NCBI GenBank assembly: GCA_963743325.1 | Contig: CAVUOZ010000006.1 | Location: forward strand, 62,001-126,000 | DNA from: DATFVA01 sp963743325 | GTDB lineage: Bacteria; Bacteroidota; Ignavibacteria; Ignavibacteriales; Ignavibacteriaceae | Length of the DNA stretch: 64,000 bases | Direction of reading: 5' to 3' | Shown: positions 34,926 through 43,694 of the stretch, one piece after another | How the letters are laid out: each line of letters opens with the position of its first letter | Position numbering within the stretch: position 1 is the first letter of the stretch | Translations under genes and position numbers: made by a program | The notes under the pieces: model-generated | Seen by the model: only the letters and a program-made list of their open reading frames with translations | The model's database searches: none | Told to the model about the DNA's origin: nothing

Positions 34926-36872
34926 ATGGGTAAGATAATAGGAATAGATTTAGGTACTACAAATTCATGCGTAGCGGTAATGGAAGGTAATGATCCGGTT
35001 GTGATCCCTAATTCAGAAGGCGGACGTACAACCCCTTCTGTTGTTGCTTTTACCAAGTCGGGCGAAAGGTTAGTCGGCCAGCCGGCGAAAAGACAGGCAA
35101 TAACGAATCCAAAGAATACGGTATTCTCGATTAAGAGATTTATGGGAAGAAAGATTGATGAAGTAACTGATGAGAAGGGTAAAGTCCCATATGAAGTTAT
35201 TTCCGGGGATAATAGTACAGCCCGTGTAAGAATAGGCGACAGAATTTATTCACCGCCTGAAATAAGTGCGATGATTCTGCAGAAAATGAAAAAAACTGCT
35301 GAGGAATATCTAGGTCAGGAAGTAACAGAGGCAGTAATTACAGTTCCTGCCTACTTTAATGACTCGCAGCGCCAGGCAACAAAAGATGCAGGTGAAATTG
35401 CAGGTCTTCAGGTGAGAAGAATAATTAATGAACCTACAGCAGCAGCGCTTGCTTACGGTCTTGATAAAAAGACTTCTGATCATACTGTCGCAGTATATGA
35501 TCTTGGCGGAGGGACGTTTGATATTTCAATACTCCAGTTAGGTGATGGAGTATTTGAAGTTAAATCAACTAATGGTGATGGACACTTAGGTGGAGATGAT
35601 TTTGACCAGAGAGTAATTGATTTCCTTGCTGATGAATTTAAGAGACAGGAAAGTATAGATTTAAGAAAAGATCCAATGGCTCTCCAGAGATTAAAAGAAG
35701 CCGCTGAAAAAGCCAAAATTGAATTATCATCATCTTCTTCAACTGATGTAAACCTTCCGTTTATAACAGCAACCCAGGAAGGTCCCAAACACTTAAATAT
35801 CAATCTTTCCAGATCAAAATTTGAACAGCTGATTGATGACCTTGTTCAAAGAACCAAAACCCCGTGTGAAAAGGCACTGAAAGATGCAGGAATAACACCG
35901 GGTCAGATAAATGAGGTTATACTTGTCGGCGGTTCCACAAGAATTCCTATGGTTCAGGAACTGGTTAAGAAACTTTTTAACCGCGAACCGCATAAAGGCG
36001 TTAATCCCGATGAAGTTGTGGCCGTCGGTGCTGCTATTCAGGGCGGCGTACTTGCGGGAGACGTAAAAGATGTTCTGCTGCTTGATGTTACCCCGCTCTC
36101 TTTAGGAATTGAAACTCTCGGCGGAGTATTTACCAGGCTCATTGATGCAAACACAACGATACCAACAAGGAAGAGTGAGATATTCTCCACTGCATCGGAT
36201 AATCAACCATCAGTTGAAATAAATGTACTGCAGGGTGAGAGACAAATGGCTGCTGACAGCAGGTCACTTGGAAGATTCCATCTTGACGGAATTCCGCCCG
36301 CACCGCGCGGAGTACCTCAGATTGAGGTAACCTTTGATATTGATGCTAATGGAATACTTCACGTAAATGCGAAAGACAAAGCTTCGGGTAAGGAACAGAG
36401 TATAAGAATTACTTCTTCAAGTGGATTAAACAAAGAAGATATTGAAAAGATGAAGAATGATGCAAAAGAGCATGCCGCTGAAGATAAGAAGAAGAAGGAA
36501 TCTGTAGATATAAAGAACCAGGCCGATAGTCTTGTTTTTCAAACCAAAAAACAGATAGAAGAAATGAAAGAAAAAATTTCATCAGATAATAAGTCTAGAC
36601 TGGAAGCTGAAATTAAAAAAGTTGAAGAGGCCATAACTTCCAATAATACAGAACAGATGAAATCAGCAACCGATTCATTGAATAAAGTATGGAATGAAAT
36701 TGCATCCCAGCTATACAGCCAGGCAGGCGGGCCACAGGGTCAGGGCGCTCCGGGCGGCCAGCAGCAACAGTCCAAGCAGGGAGGTAAGACTGAGGAAGGT
36801 AAAGAAAACGTTCAGGATGCCTCTTATGAAGTGGTTGACGATGAAGAAGAAAAAAATAAAAACAAGAAATAA
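34926..36872 (+). CDS. dnaK: Chaperone DnaK (Hsp70)
   Basis: 648 residues, usual length. GIDLGTTNSCVAVMEG at the N-terminus, AVYDLGGGTFDISIL near 190, EVILVGGSTRIPMVQELVK near 335, then the substrate-binding domain with LLLDVTPLSLGIETLGGV and the helical lid. A Gly/Gln-rich linker (residues ~595-620) precedes an acidic tail ending in Lys/Asn repeats. It folds proteins with DnaJ and GrpE, which are not in the window. The start is fixed by the AGGAAGGAG ribosome site 7 bases before ATG. Confidence 0.97.
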   Translation: MGKIIGIDLGTTNSCVAVMEGNDPVVIPNSEGGRTTPSVVAFTKSGERLVGQPAKRQAITNPKNTVFSIKRFMGRKIDEVTDEKGKVPYEVISGDNSTARVRIGDRIYSPPEISAMILQKMKKTAEEYLGQEVTEAVITVPAYFNDSQRQATKDAGEIAGLQVRRIINEPTAAALAYGLDKKTSDHTVAVYDLGGGTFDISILQLGDGVFEVKSTNGDGHLGGDDFDQRVIDFLADEFKRQESIDLRKDPMALQRLKEAAEKAKIELSSSSSTDVNLPFITATQEGPKHLNINLSRSKFEQLIDDLVQRTKTPCEKALKDAGITPGQINEVILVGGSTRIPMVQELVKKLFNREPHKGVNPDEVVAVGAAIQGGVLAGDVKDVLLLDVTPLSLGIETLGGVFTRLIDANTTIPTRKSEIFSTASDNQPSVEINVLQGERQMAADSRSLGRFHLDGIPPAPRGVPQIEVTFDIDANGILHVNAKDKASGKEQSIRITSSSGLNKEDIEKMKNDAKEHAAEDKKKKESVDIKNQADSLVFQTKKQIEEMKEKISSDNKSRLEAEIKKVEEAITSNNTEQMKSATDSLNKVWNEIASQLYSQAGGPQGQGAPGGQQQQSKQGGKTEEGKENVQDASYEVVDDEEEKNKNKK

Positions 36873-36879
36873 TGAGTAA

Positions 36880-36901
36880 GATGCAGTCCATGGACTGCAT
36901 C
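36880..36901. repeat. Perfect 22-bp palindrome between dnaK and the second hsp20
   Basis: The sequence GATGCAGTCCATGGACTGCATC reads identically on both strands. It begins 7 bases after the dnaK stop. As RNA it could form a hairpin of about 9 bp with a four-base loop, followed by an A/T-rich run without a clear T tract. It could therefore be an attenuator, a processing site or an operator. Confidence 0.6.
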
Positions 36902-36941
36902 AAGAATTTTAATAATTTATATAAAAAATATGGAGTGATTG

Positions 36942-37343
36942 ATGAACGATAATCATAATAATGAAACAGTTGAAGTTAAAAATGAAAAACAATCGTGGGA
37001 AAATCTTCTGAGTACTGAAGGAAGTTATGCACCTCTTGTAGATATTTACGAGACAAATGATGAATTCATTCTTACAGCCGATATGCCCGGTGTTAAGAAG
37101 GAGGATGTTAATCTGAAGTTGGAAGAAGGTTCAATGCTTATCTTCGGTAAAATTAATTATCAGGACATATTAAACTACAGATTTATCCTCAAGGAGAAAG
37201 AAACAGGTCATTTTTTCCGTAAATTCAAGATTTCAGATACTATAGATGAAACCAAAATTTCTGCAAAATTTGAAAACGGGCAGCTGGTTGTTATACTTCC
37301 TAAACACGAGAGGGTAAAACCTAGAACTATTAACATCAAATAA
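36942..37343 (+). CDS. Small heat shock protein, divergent Hsp20
   Basis: 133 residues from ATG 36942 (a TTG sits one codon before). The crystallin core is clear: PLVDIYETNDEFILTADMPGVKKEDVNLKLEEGSMLIFGKI, then FFRKFKISDTIDETKISAKFENGQLVVILPK. Compared with the hsp20 upstream of dnaK, the N-terminal arm is short and acidic/Asn-rich, and the middle (NYQDILNYRFILKEKETG) is longer. It closes the hsp20-dnaK-hsp20 cluster and is followed by a strong terminator. Confidence 0.9.
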   Translation: MNDNHNNETVEVKNEKQSWENLLSTEGSYAPLVDIYETNDEFILTADMPGVKKEDVNLKLEEGSMLIFGKINYQDILNYRFILKEKETGHFFRKFKISDTIDETKISAKFENGQLVVILPKHERVKPRTINIK

Positions 37344-37364
37344 CTGTTTACCTGAGTACAGATA

Positions 37365-37396
37365 AAATGCCTGTCAAGAACTGACAGGCATTTTTT
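37365..37396 (+). terminator. Rho-independent terminator after the heat-shock cluster
   Basis: A 12-bp perfect stem, AAATGCCTGTCA (37365-37376) and TGACAGGCATTT (37382-37393), encloses a five-base loop and runs into a T tract (37391-37396). It starts 21 bases after the hsp20 stop. Confidence 0.93.
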
Positions 37397-37548
37397 ATTT
37401 AATAAATTCCGAGTAAAAGAATAGGATCCCAAAATGGATAAATATGACCTGGGATATAATCATAATTCATTAAATTTTTTATTATTCTTTTTTAATTGTT
37501 GTTTGGTTATTTTTATTTTTTAGTTAACCAGTATTTACCGGATTAGTA

Positions 37549-38649
37549 ATGACTCATAGTTCTCAGAAGAATCGCATTATCTTTATAGACTTAATGCGGG
37601 CTTTTGCTGTTCTGCAGATGGTTCAGGGGCACACTGCGGATGTATTACTAGCTAATTCCTACCGCAGTACAGATTTTCCTGTTTATGCGGTCTGGTTATT
37701 TATGCGGGGAATGACTGCTCCCATTTTTATGTTCTCTGCCGGAGTGGTTTTTACTTACTTATTCAGGCTAATTAAAGAACCGTTTGAAAATAATCCCAGG
37801 GTAAAAAAAGGTTATAAAAGGGTTGTTCTACTTATAGCATTGGGTTACTTACTCCGTTATCCTACTGCTACAGTAGTTGATTTTTCACAGGTTACACCTG
37901 AACAATGGCAAATATTTATAACAGTCGATGTTCTTCACTGTATCGGTTTGGGGATATTCTTCCTGATGATTTTTGCCTGGATTGCTGAGAAATTTAATTT
38001 GAATGATTACCTGGTTTTTACCGTAGGGACGCTTTTATTTTTCGCTCTGCATCCATTATTCTATACTATCGACTGGAAAGAATTTTTGCCTCTCCCAATA
38101 GCAGGTTATTTTTATAAAGGATCTGGTTCGCTGTTTCCTATATTTCCCTGGGTAGGTTATGTTGTTGCTGGCGGAGTGCTTGGAAGTTATCTGGCAAAAA
38201 ATCCGATGGTATTTAAAACTGTCAGATTCAGCTTTAAAATATTTGTAACCGGGAGTATTCTTTTAACGGCTGCATTAATTATTAATTATTTCCTGGAAAT
38301 TGTATATGGGGCAGGATTTAATACCTGGGCTGATAGTCCACTGCTCTCTGTGATGAGACTTGGTTTTGTCCTGATGTTAAATGCTATCGTAGCATTTATT
38401 TCACTCAAAATTGATACAATTCCAAGATTCCTGATACTAGTTGGAAGAAATACACTATTGATATATATTGTACACCTTATGATATTATACGGAAGTGCGT
38501 GGAACCCGGGACTAATCCTTATATTTGGCACTAGTCTGAGTGCCTGGAATACTGCAGGATTTGCAGTCGCTATGCTAATTCTTATGTCTTTGATGGTTAT
38601 TCTTATCCATAAATTAAAAATTAAAGACAAACAACTGGTAACACAATAA
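37549..38649 (+). CDS. DUF1624/heparan-alpha-glucosaminide N-acetyltransferase-like membrane protein
   Basis: 366 residues with about ten hydrophobic helices. The start RIIFIDLMRAFAVLQMVQGHTADVLL is the conserved first block of the DUF1624/HGSNAT acyltransferase superfamily, with a likely functional His in GHT, followed by RGMTAPIFMFSAGVVF. Such proteins move acyl groups across the membrane onto sugars or lipids; the substrate here is unknown. The ruvB start follows directly after its stop, so the two genes are probably co-transcribed. Confidence 0.8.
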   Translation: MTHSSQKNRIIFIDLMRAFAVLQMVQGHTADVLLANSYRSTDFPVYAVWLFMRGMTAPIFMFSAGVVFTYLFRLIKEPFENNPRVKKGYKRVVLLIALGYLLRYPTATVVDFSQVTPEQWQIFITVDVLHCIGLGIFFLMIFAWIAEKFNLNDYLVFTVGTLLFFALHPLFYTIDWKEFLPLPIAGYFYKGSGSLFPIFPWVGYVVAGGVLGSYLAKNPMVFKTVRFSFKIFVTGSILLTAALIINYFLEIVYGAGFNTWADSPLLSVMRLGFVLMLNAIVAFISLKIDTIPRFLILVGRNTLLIYIVHLMILYGSAWNPGLILIFGTSLSAWNTAGFAVAMLILMSLMVILIHKLKIKDKQLVTQ

Positions 38650-39678
38650 ATGAGAAAATCCGGCACAACTAGTCCAGAAATTAATGATTCTGAAAAGCAG
38701 ATTGAACAGACGTTAAGACCAAAGAAACTGTCTGATTTTAAGGGACAGAGTAAAATTACAGACAATCTCAATGTTTTCATATCAGCCGCCTGCAAGAGAG
38801 ATGAAGCCCTGGATCACGTTTTGTTAACAGGACCTCCGGGATTGGGAAAGACAACACTTGCGCATATTGTTGCTCATGAAATGGGCGTTAAGCTTAAAAT
38901 AACTTCAGGACCTGTTTTGGAGAAACCCGGCGACCTGGCAGGTATACTGACCAATCTAGAAGAAAAATCTGTCTTATTTATTGATGAAATTCACCGTTTA
39001 AGCCCTGTTATAGAGGAATATCTTTATTCCGCAATGGAAGATTACAAGCTCGATATTCTGATTGATACAGGACCTAATGCAAGATCAGTCCAGATAAGTC
39101 TGCCTAAATATACTCTTGTAGGTGCAACTACACGGGCCGGAATGCTTTCCTCACCATTAAGGGACCGTTTTGGAATTAAATTCAGATTGGATTATTATGA
39201 TTCAGAAACGCTTCACTCTATTGTGCAGCGTTCTTCAAAAATACTAAACCTTAAAATTGAAAAAGATGCAGCAATGGAAATTGCAAAAAGATCAAGAGGT
39301 ACCCCGCGTATCGCAAACAGGCTGCTTCGCAGAACCAGGGACTTTGCAGACTATGATGATAAGAAGACCGTTGATGTTGAAACGGCAAAGAAAGCACTAA
39401 AAGCTCTTGAAGTTGATGAATACGGACTTGATGAAATGGATAAAGAAATTATTCTTGCGATTATTGAAAAATACAAAGGCGGCCCGGTAGGCCTTAGCAC
39501 ATTGGCGGTTGCGGTGAATGAGGATGCCGGAACAATTGAAGAAGTTTATGAACCATTTTTAATTCAACAGGGATTTATCCAAAGAACACCCCGGGGAAGA
39601 GAAGCCACATCTCTTGCTTATAAAAGATTCGGGAAAACCAAATTTAATGCAGGTAAAACTGATTCCTTGTTTGAATAG
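38650..39678 (+). CDS. ruvB: Holliday junction branch migration ATPase RuvB
   Basis: 342 residues. TLRPKKLSDFKGQSKITDNL, Walker A LLTGPPGLGKTTLA (~58-71), Walker B VLFIDEIHRLSPVIEEYLY, sensor I GATTRAGMLSSPLRDRFG, and the C-terminal winged helix with GGPVGLSTLAVAVNEDAGTIEEVYEPFLIQQGFIQRTPRGR. RuvB is the motor that moves Holliday junctions with RuvA. Neither ruvA nor ruvC is nearby. Its ATG abuts the stop of the acyltransferase gene. Confidence 0.97.
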   Translation: MRKSGTTSPEINDSEKQIEQTLRPKKLSDFKGQSKITDNLNVFISAACKRDEALDHVLLTGPPGLGKTTLAHIVAHEMGVKLKITSGPVLEKPGDLAGILTNLEEKSVLFIDEIHRLSPVIEEYLYSAMEDYKLDILIDTGPNARSVQISLPKYTLVGATTRAGMLSSPLRDRFGIKFRLDYYDSETLHSIVQRSSKILNLKIEKDAAMEIAKRSRGTPRIANRLLRRTRDFADYDDKKTVDVETAKKALKALEVDEYGLDEMDKEIILAIIEKYKGGPVGLSTLAVAVNEDAGTIEEVYEPFLIQQGFIQRTPRGREATSLAYKRFGKTKFNAGKTDSLFE

Positions 39679-39692
39679 CGGGAGAAGAAAAA

Positions 39693-41588
39693 ATGAAAAC
39701 TGTTCTGAATTATTCTGTCTTATTTTTAATTCTTTTTCTCTGTACTGATTATTCTGCAGCTCAGGAGGAATTCATCCCAAGGAATATCCAGAAAGCTTAT
39801 GAGAAAGGAACACGGTCACTTGATGGAACTCCGGGGCCAAATTACTGGCAGAACTCATCCGATTATAAGATAAAAGCTGATTTCAATCCTGCAAAAAAAT
39901 TGCTTAACGGCACGGAGAAAATTGTTTATCATAATAATAGTCCCGATACACTTGATAGAATTGTAATAAGATTATACCAAAACCTGAACAAGAAAAACTC
40001 GGCGAGAAATTTTGATATCAGTTCAGACCTTATAACTGATGGAATAACGATCACAAGATTAACGCTTAATAATAAGAAAATGGATTTAAGCGACACTAAA
40101 AAATATGCGGCAACCGGAACACTTTTTATTATCAGTATTAAAGACAAACCTGCTCCTCCACATTCTGATATTACAATGGAGATCGACTGGAACTTTACTC
40201 TTCCCAACACGGAGAATATAAGAATGGGATCCTACGATTCAACATCTTTTTTAATAGGATACTGGTATCCCCAGGTAGCAGTATATGATGATATAGACGG
40301 ATGGGATATGATTCCTTATACAGGATTGCAGGAGTTTTATAATGATTTTTCAAACTATGATATTGAATTTACTGTACCGAATAATTTTGCTGTATGGGGC
40401 ACAGGAATTCTTCAGAATCCGGAGGAAATCTTTACTAAAGATTATTTAAAGAAATATCAATCCGCATTCAGTAGTGACAGCATCATAAAAATTATTTCAA
40501 AAGATGATGCCGGGAAACAGGTTTTTAAAAAAGATAAGCCGTTGAATACATGGAAGTATAAAGCTGAAAATATTACTGATGTGGTTTACGGAACCAGCGA
40601 TCATTATTTATGGGATGCTGCAAGTCTTGAAGTGGAAACGGGAAGAAGAGTCTACATTGCAGCCGTATATAAAAAAGAATCCAAAGATTTTTATGATGTT
40701 GTAAAAATTGCCAGGCAGTGTATTCAATATTTTTCAACGGAGATGCCGGCTGTGCCATTTCCGTTTCCTTCTTTCACTGTTTTTAATGGTTCGGGAGGGA
40801 TGGAATTCCCCATGCTCATAAATGATGGAAGTACAGAATCTTACAAAAGTGTGATCGGATTAACCTCACATGAAAATGCTCATGAGTACTTTCCTTTTTA
40901 TATAGGGACCAATGAACAGAAATATGCCTGGATGGATGAAGGCTGGGCCGTCTTTCTTCCTACCGATCTGGAGTTGAAACTGTTAAAAGACAGAAGAAGA
41001 ATAGAAATGTCAGCTAAAGACTTCAGCATCTCTGCAGGTACCGAAAATGATATTCCTTTATCTGTGACAACGGATAATTTGAGTTACAGACCTTACAGAC
41101 TTGCCTCATATACACGTCCGGGACTTTCATATCTTTTTCTCAGAGATGCCCTGGGAATTGAAAAGTTTATGGAAGCTTTAAACTCTTTTATGAAGTACTG
41201 GCATGATAAACACCCCATTCCCTTTGATTATTTTTTCACATTCAATAAAGTTGCCGGAAAGAATCTATTATGGTTCTGGAAGCCGTGGTATTTTTCCCGG
41301 GATTATGCTGATCTTGGAATAAATAATGTTGTCTCGGGTCCTCAAAAACTTACGGTGGAAATTATAAAAACCGGAAAGGTTCCGGTGCCTGTAAACCTGG
41401 TATATTATTATTCAGACGGAACTAAAGATTCAGTATATAAATCGACTTCCGTCTGGGAAAATACTGATACTGTAAAAATCGATTTTAAGCCGGCAAAAAC
41501 CGTAACAAAAGTTGAACTCGGAGCTCCATATATACCAGACAGCAACCCCGGGAATAATTTTTATGAAATTGAAAAAAATCCTGAGTAA
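39693..41588 (+). CDS. Secreted M1 family metallopeptidase
   Basis: 631 residues with a signal peptide (1-23, ending SAAQ). The N-terminal ~270 residues form the aminopeptidase N-like beta-saddle (TEKIVYHNNSPDTLDRIVIRLYQNL). The exopeptidase motif appears as GGMEFP (normally GAMEN). The zinc site is H393-E-N-A-H397 with E416 (AWMDEGW) at the canonical 18-residue spacing. The variant GxMEN suggests altered N-terminal recognition. The C-terminal M1 tail beta-sandwich is present. It follows ruvB by 14 bases. Confidence 0.92.
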   Translation: MKTVLNYSVLFLILFLCTDYSAAQEEFIPRNIQKAYEKGTRSLDGTPGPNYWQNSSDYKIKADFNPAKKLLNGTEKIVYHNNSPDTLDRIVIRLYQNLNKKNSARNFDISSDLITDGITITRLTLNNKKMDLSDTKKYAATGTLFIISIKDKPAPPHSDITMEIDWNFTLPNTENIRMGSYDSTSFLIGYWYPQVAVYDDIDGWDMIPYTGLQEFYNDFSNYDIEFTVPNNFAVWGTGILQNPEEIFTKDYLKKYQSAFSSDSIIKIISKDDAGKQVFKKDKPLNTWKYKAENITDVVYGTSDHYLWDAASLEVETGRRVYIAAVYKKESKDFYDVVKIARQCIQYFSTEMPAVPFPFPSFTVFNGSGGMEFPMLINDGSTESYKSVIGLTSHENAHEYFPFYIGTNEQKYAWMDEGWAVFLPTDLELKLLKDRRRIEMSAKDFSISAGTENDIPLSVTTDNLSYRPYRLASYTRPGLSYLFLRDALGIEKFMEALNSFMKYWHDKHPIPFDYFFTFNKVAGKNLLWFWKPWYFSRDYADLGINNVVSGPQKLTVEIIKTGKVPVPVNLVYYYSDGTKDSVYKSTSVWENTDTVKIDFKPAKTVTKVELGAPYIPDSNPGNNFYEIEKNPE

Positions 41589-41594
41589 TATACC

Positions 41595-42165
41595 TTTTTG
41601 AATTCCCGGGAATTATCAACACAGGAAATTTAGTAACCTGTACATTTCCCCGGTTAATCCGGGGTTTTTATTGTAAATCGTAACTATTTACCCTTTCTAC
41701 CCGGGACAATACCCGTCCTATGATTTTAATGATAATTCAAAGAATAAACCCGGGAACGGGATATAATTAACAAATCTAAAAGAGTGTTTCTGAAGCGTAT
41801 GTAAAACCCGTTTTTAGAGCTGTAATTAGATAAATAAAGAAAGGGTATCGACATTTAAGAGTACTTTAATTAATGATAATTTAACATTGAAATAAGCATT
41901 TTTTATTTGACTGTAATAAAAATATTAGCATATTAGAAATTCTGAATTTTGTCACTGCAAGTATTGGTCTGGTCGGAGGTGCGGAATAGGCACTGTGCTG
42001 ATTTGGTACCGTGGGCTGACAATATGGCATGAAGAGGGACTGCTTATTCTTAAATATGTATTTGCCGTCCTGGTAATGTAGAACATACGTGCAGCGATCC
42101 GTGAAGTAATCTATTAAAAACAGCCTGATATTCCCGTGAAGTGATTTTTGAATTTCCCGGAATTA
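41595..42165. repeat. Pair of 21-bp near-identical repeats bracketing a noncoding stretch
   Basis: Copy 1 at 41595-41615 and copy 2 at 42145-42165 both read TTTTTGAATT, then a CCCGG core, then AATTA; they differ at two positions. Copy 1 contains the perfect palindrome AATTCCCGGGAATT. Between them lie the terminator, several CCCGGG-like words and a degraded open frame (about 41945-42081). They may be REP-like elements or scars of an insertion/excision. Confidence 0.45.
41648..41669 (+). terminator. Rho-independent terminator after the M1 peptidase gene
   Basis: GC-rich 6-bp stem CCCCGG/CCGGGG (41648-41653, 41659-41664) with loop TTAAT followed by TTTTT. It begins 60 bases after the stop codon. 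Confidence 0.85.
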
Positions 42166-42192
42166 AATTGGCAGAAGATTTCCAGAATATAA
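41670..42192. other. Intergenic stretch with a possible decayed membrane-protein fragment
   Basis: No intact gene. Joined across one frame change near 41990, the plus strand reads VTASIGLVGG then GTVLIWYRGLTIWHEEGLLILKYVFAVLVM, then TAG at 42079-42081, then NIRAAIREVIY and TAA. The hydrophobic pattern suggests a small membrane-protein remnant, unassigned. The pstB promoter should also lie here. No clear Pho box was found in this spacer. Confidence 0.3.
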
Positions 42193-42951
42193 ATGAAAGA
42201 AGTAAAAATTTGCGTTAAAAACCTGAACTTGTTCTACGGGACCAAACAGGCGCTAAAAAATATTTCGATGGATATTCCTGCCAATAGAGTTACAGCCTTT
42301 ATTGGTCCCAGCGGATGTGGAAAATCGACTTTTATAAGGTCAATAAACAGAATGAATGATTTGATTGACGGTGTCAGGATCAGCGGTGAGATTCTTATTG
42401 ACGATAAAAATATTTATGCAAAGGATGTCGATGTGGTAAATCTCCGGAGAAGTATAGGAATGGTATTCCAGAAATCAAATCTTTTTCCTATGACGATTTA
42501 TGAAAACCTCGTCTTTGGCATAAAATTAAACGGTACAAGGAATAAAAAAATACTTGATTCAATTGTCAACCGGTCATTAACACAGGCGGCTTTGATCGAT
42601 GAGGTGAAAGACCGGCTGCATTCACCGGCACTTAGTCTATCAGGGGGACAGCAGCAGAGATTGTGTATAGCCCGTACTCTTGCTATTGAACCTGAAATTG
42701 TTTTAATGGATGAACCTGCAAGTGCCCTGGATCCGCTATCTACAGCAAAGATTGAAGAACTTATCCATGATCTTAAAAAGAATTATACAATTGTTATTGT
42801 TACACACAACATGCAGCAGGCTGCAAGGGTTAGTGACAATACCGCTTTCTTTTATCTCGGCGAATTAATAGAATATGATAAAACCAGCAGAGTGTTTACC
42901 AAACCTGTTAAAAAACAAACTGAAGATTATGTTACAGGACGGTTTGGTTAA
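42193..42951 (+). CDS. pstB: Phosphate ABC transporter ATPase PstB (copy 1, with phoU)
   Basis: 252 residues. Walker A IGPSGCGKST (~34), Q-loop GMVFQKSNLFPMTIYENL, signature LSGGQQQRLCIARTL, Walker B VLMDEPASALDPLSTAKIEELI, switch His VTHNMQQAARVSD, and the PstB-specific tail QTEDYVTGRFG. It energises phosphate uptake through PstC-PstA. It is the first gene of a pstB-phoU pair on the plus strand, separate from the minus-strand pst operon that carries a second pstB. Confidence 0.93.
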   Translation: MKEVKICVKNLNLFYGTKQALKNISMDIPANRVTAFIGPSGCGKSTFIRSINRMNDLIDGVRISGEILIDDKNIYAKDVDVVNLRRSIGMVFQKSNLFPMTIYENLVFGIKLNGTRNKKILDSIVNRSLTQAALIDEVKDRLHSPALSLSGGQQQRLCIARTLAIEPEIVLMDEPASALDPLSTAKIEELIHDLKKNYTIVIVTHNMQQAARVSDNTAFFYLGELIEYDKTSRVFTKPVKKQTEDYVTGRFG

Positions 42952-42986
42952 TTCGAACTTATTATCAACAGAAGGAGTCAGGAAAA

Positions 42987-43694
42987 ATGGAACGCCAGTT
43001 TGAAGTTCAGATAGAAAAATTAAAAACCCGGCTTATAAAAATGTGCAGTCTTGTCGATGAACAGGTTGAGCTGGCGTTAAAAGCTTTAGAAGAAGAAAAT
43101 ACAGAATTGGCTGATCTTGTTATTGAAAGAGATACCAAAGTTGATAAATTCGATGTTAAGATTGAAAAAATATGCCAGAAAATATTTGCCTTAAGCCAGC
43201 CTGTAGCGATGGATCTGAGACTGATTATGTCGGCTCTGACCATCGATACTAATCTTGAAAGAATAGGGGATCTGGCGGTCAATATTGCTGAGACCGTGAA
43301 AGAATATAAAAAGAAACCGGAATTCTACAACAAAACCCACATACAGGAAATGTCTCAAATTTCCCGGGAAATGATAAAAAATGCTATCGATGCTTTTATA
43401 GGCGGGGATGCACAGCTTGCAAAAAAAGTGATTGAAACAGATGATAAGGTTGATGAGCTCAATGCGTGGAACCATTCTGTATTAAAAGAAGTAATGAAAG
43501 AAAAGCCTGAAAACGTTGAACCCGGTGTTGCACTGCTGGTAATTTCACGGCATCTGGAACGACTGGCTGATCATGCTACTAACATTGCCGAGGATGTTTA
43601 TTTTATTGTAGAAGCACAGATGATTAAACATAAGTATGAGAAATTATTCTTTAATGATGAAGACGAAGGGGAAGAAGATACTGCTACTGAGTAA
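42987..43694 (+). CDS. phoU: Phosphate signalling protein PhoU
   Basis: 235 residues forming two repeated three-helix PhoU domains, each with an E/DxxxD-type metal motif (ERDTKVDKFDVKIEK ... TNLERIGDLAVNIAE; ETDDKVDELNAW ... RHLERLADHATNIAEDV). PhoU conveys the phosphate status from the Pst transporter to the PhoR-type kinase and represses the Pho response. AGAAGGAG lies before ATG. The convergent TetR gene ends at the very next base. Confidence 0.95.
   Translation: MERQFEVQIEKLKTRLIKMCSLVDEQVELALKALEEENTELADLVIERDTKVDKFDVKIEKICQKIFALSQPVAMDLRLIMSALTIDTNLERIGDLAVNIAETVKEYKKKPEFYNKTHIQEMSQISREMIKNAIDAFIGGDAQLAKKVIETDDKVDELNAWNHSVLKEVMKEKPENVEPGVALLVISRHLERLADHATNIAEDVYFIVEAQMIKHKYEKLFFNDEDEGEEDTATE

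Noticed and set aside
41800..41920. Weak 11-bp-spaced TTTAAG/TTTAAT words upstream of pstB copy 1 as a second Pho box
   Set aside because: Matches to TTAACA are poor and spacing is irregular after two units.
43361..43378. ATTTCCCGGGAAAT palindrome resembling the repeats near 41.6 and 42.15 kb
   Set aside because: It lies within conserved phoU codons and lacks the shared TTTTTG flank, so it is most likely coincidence.
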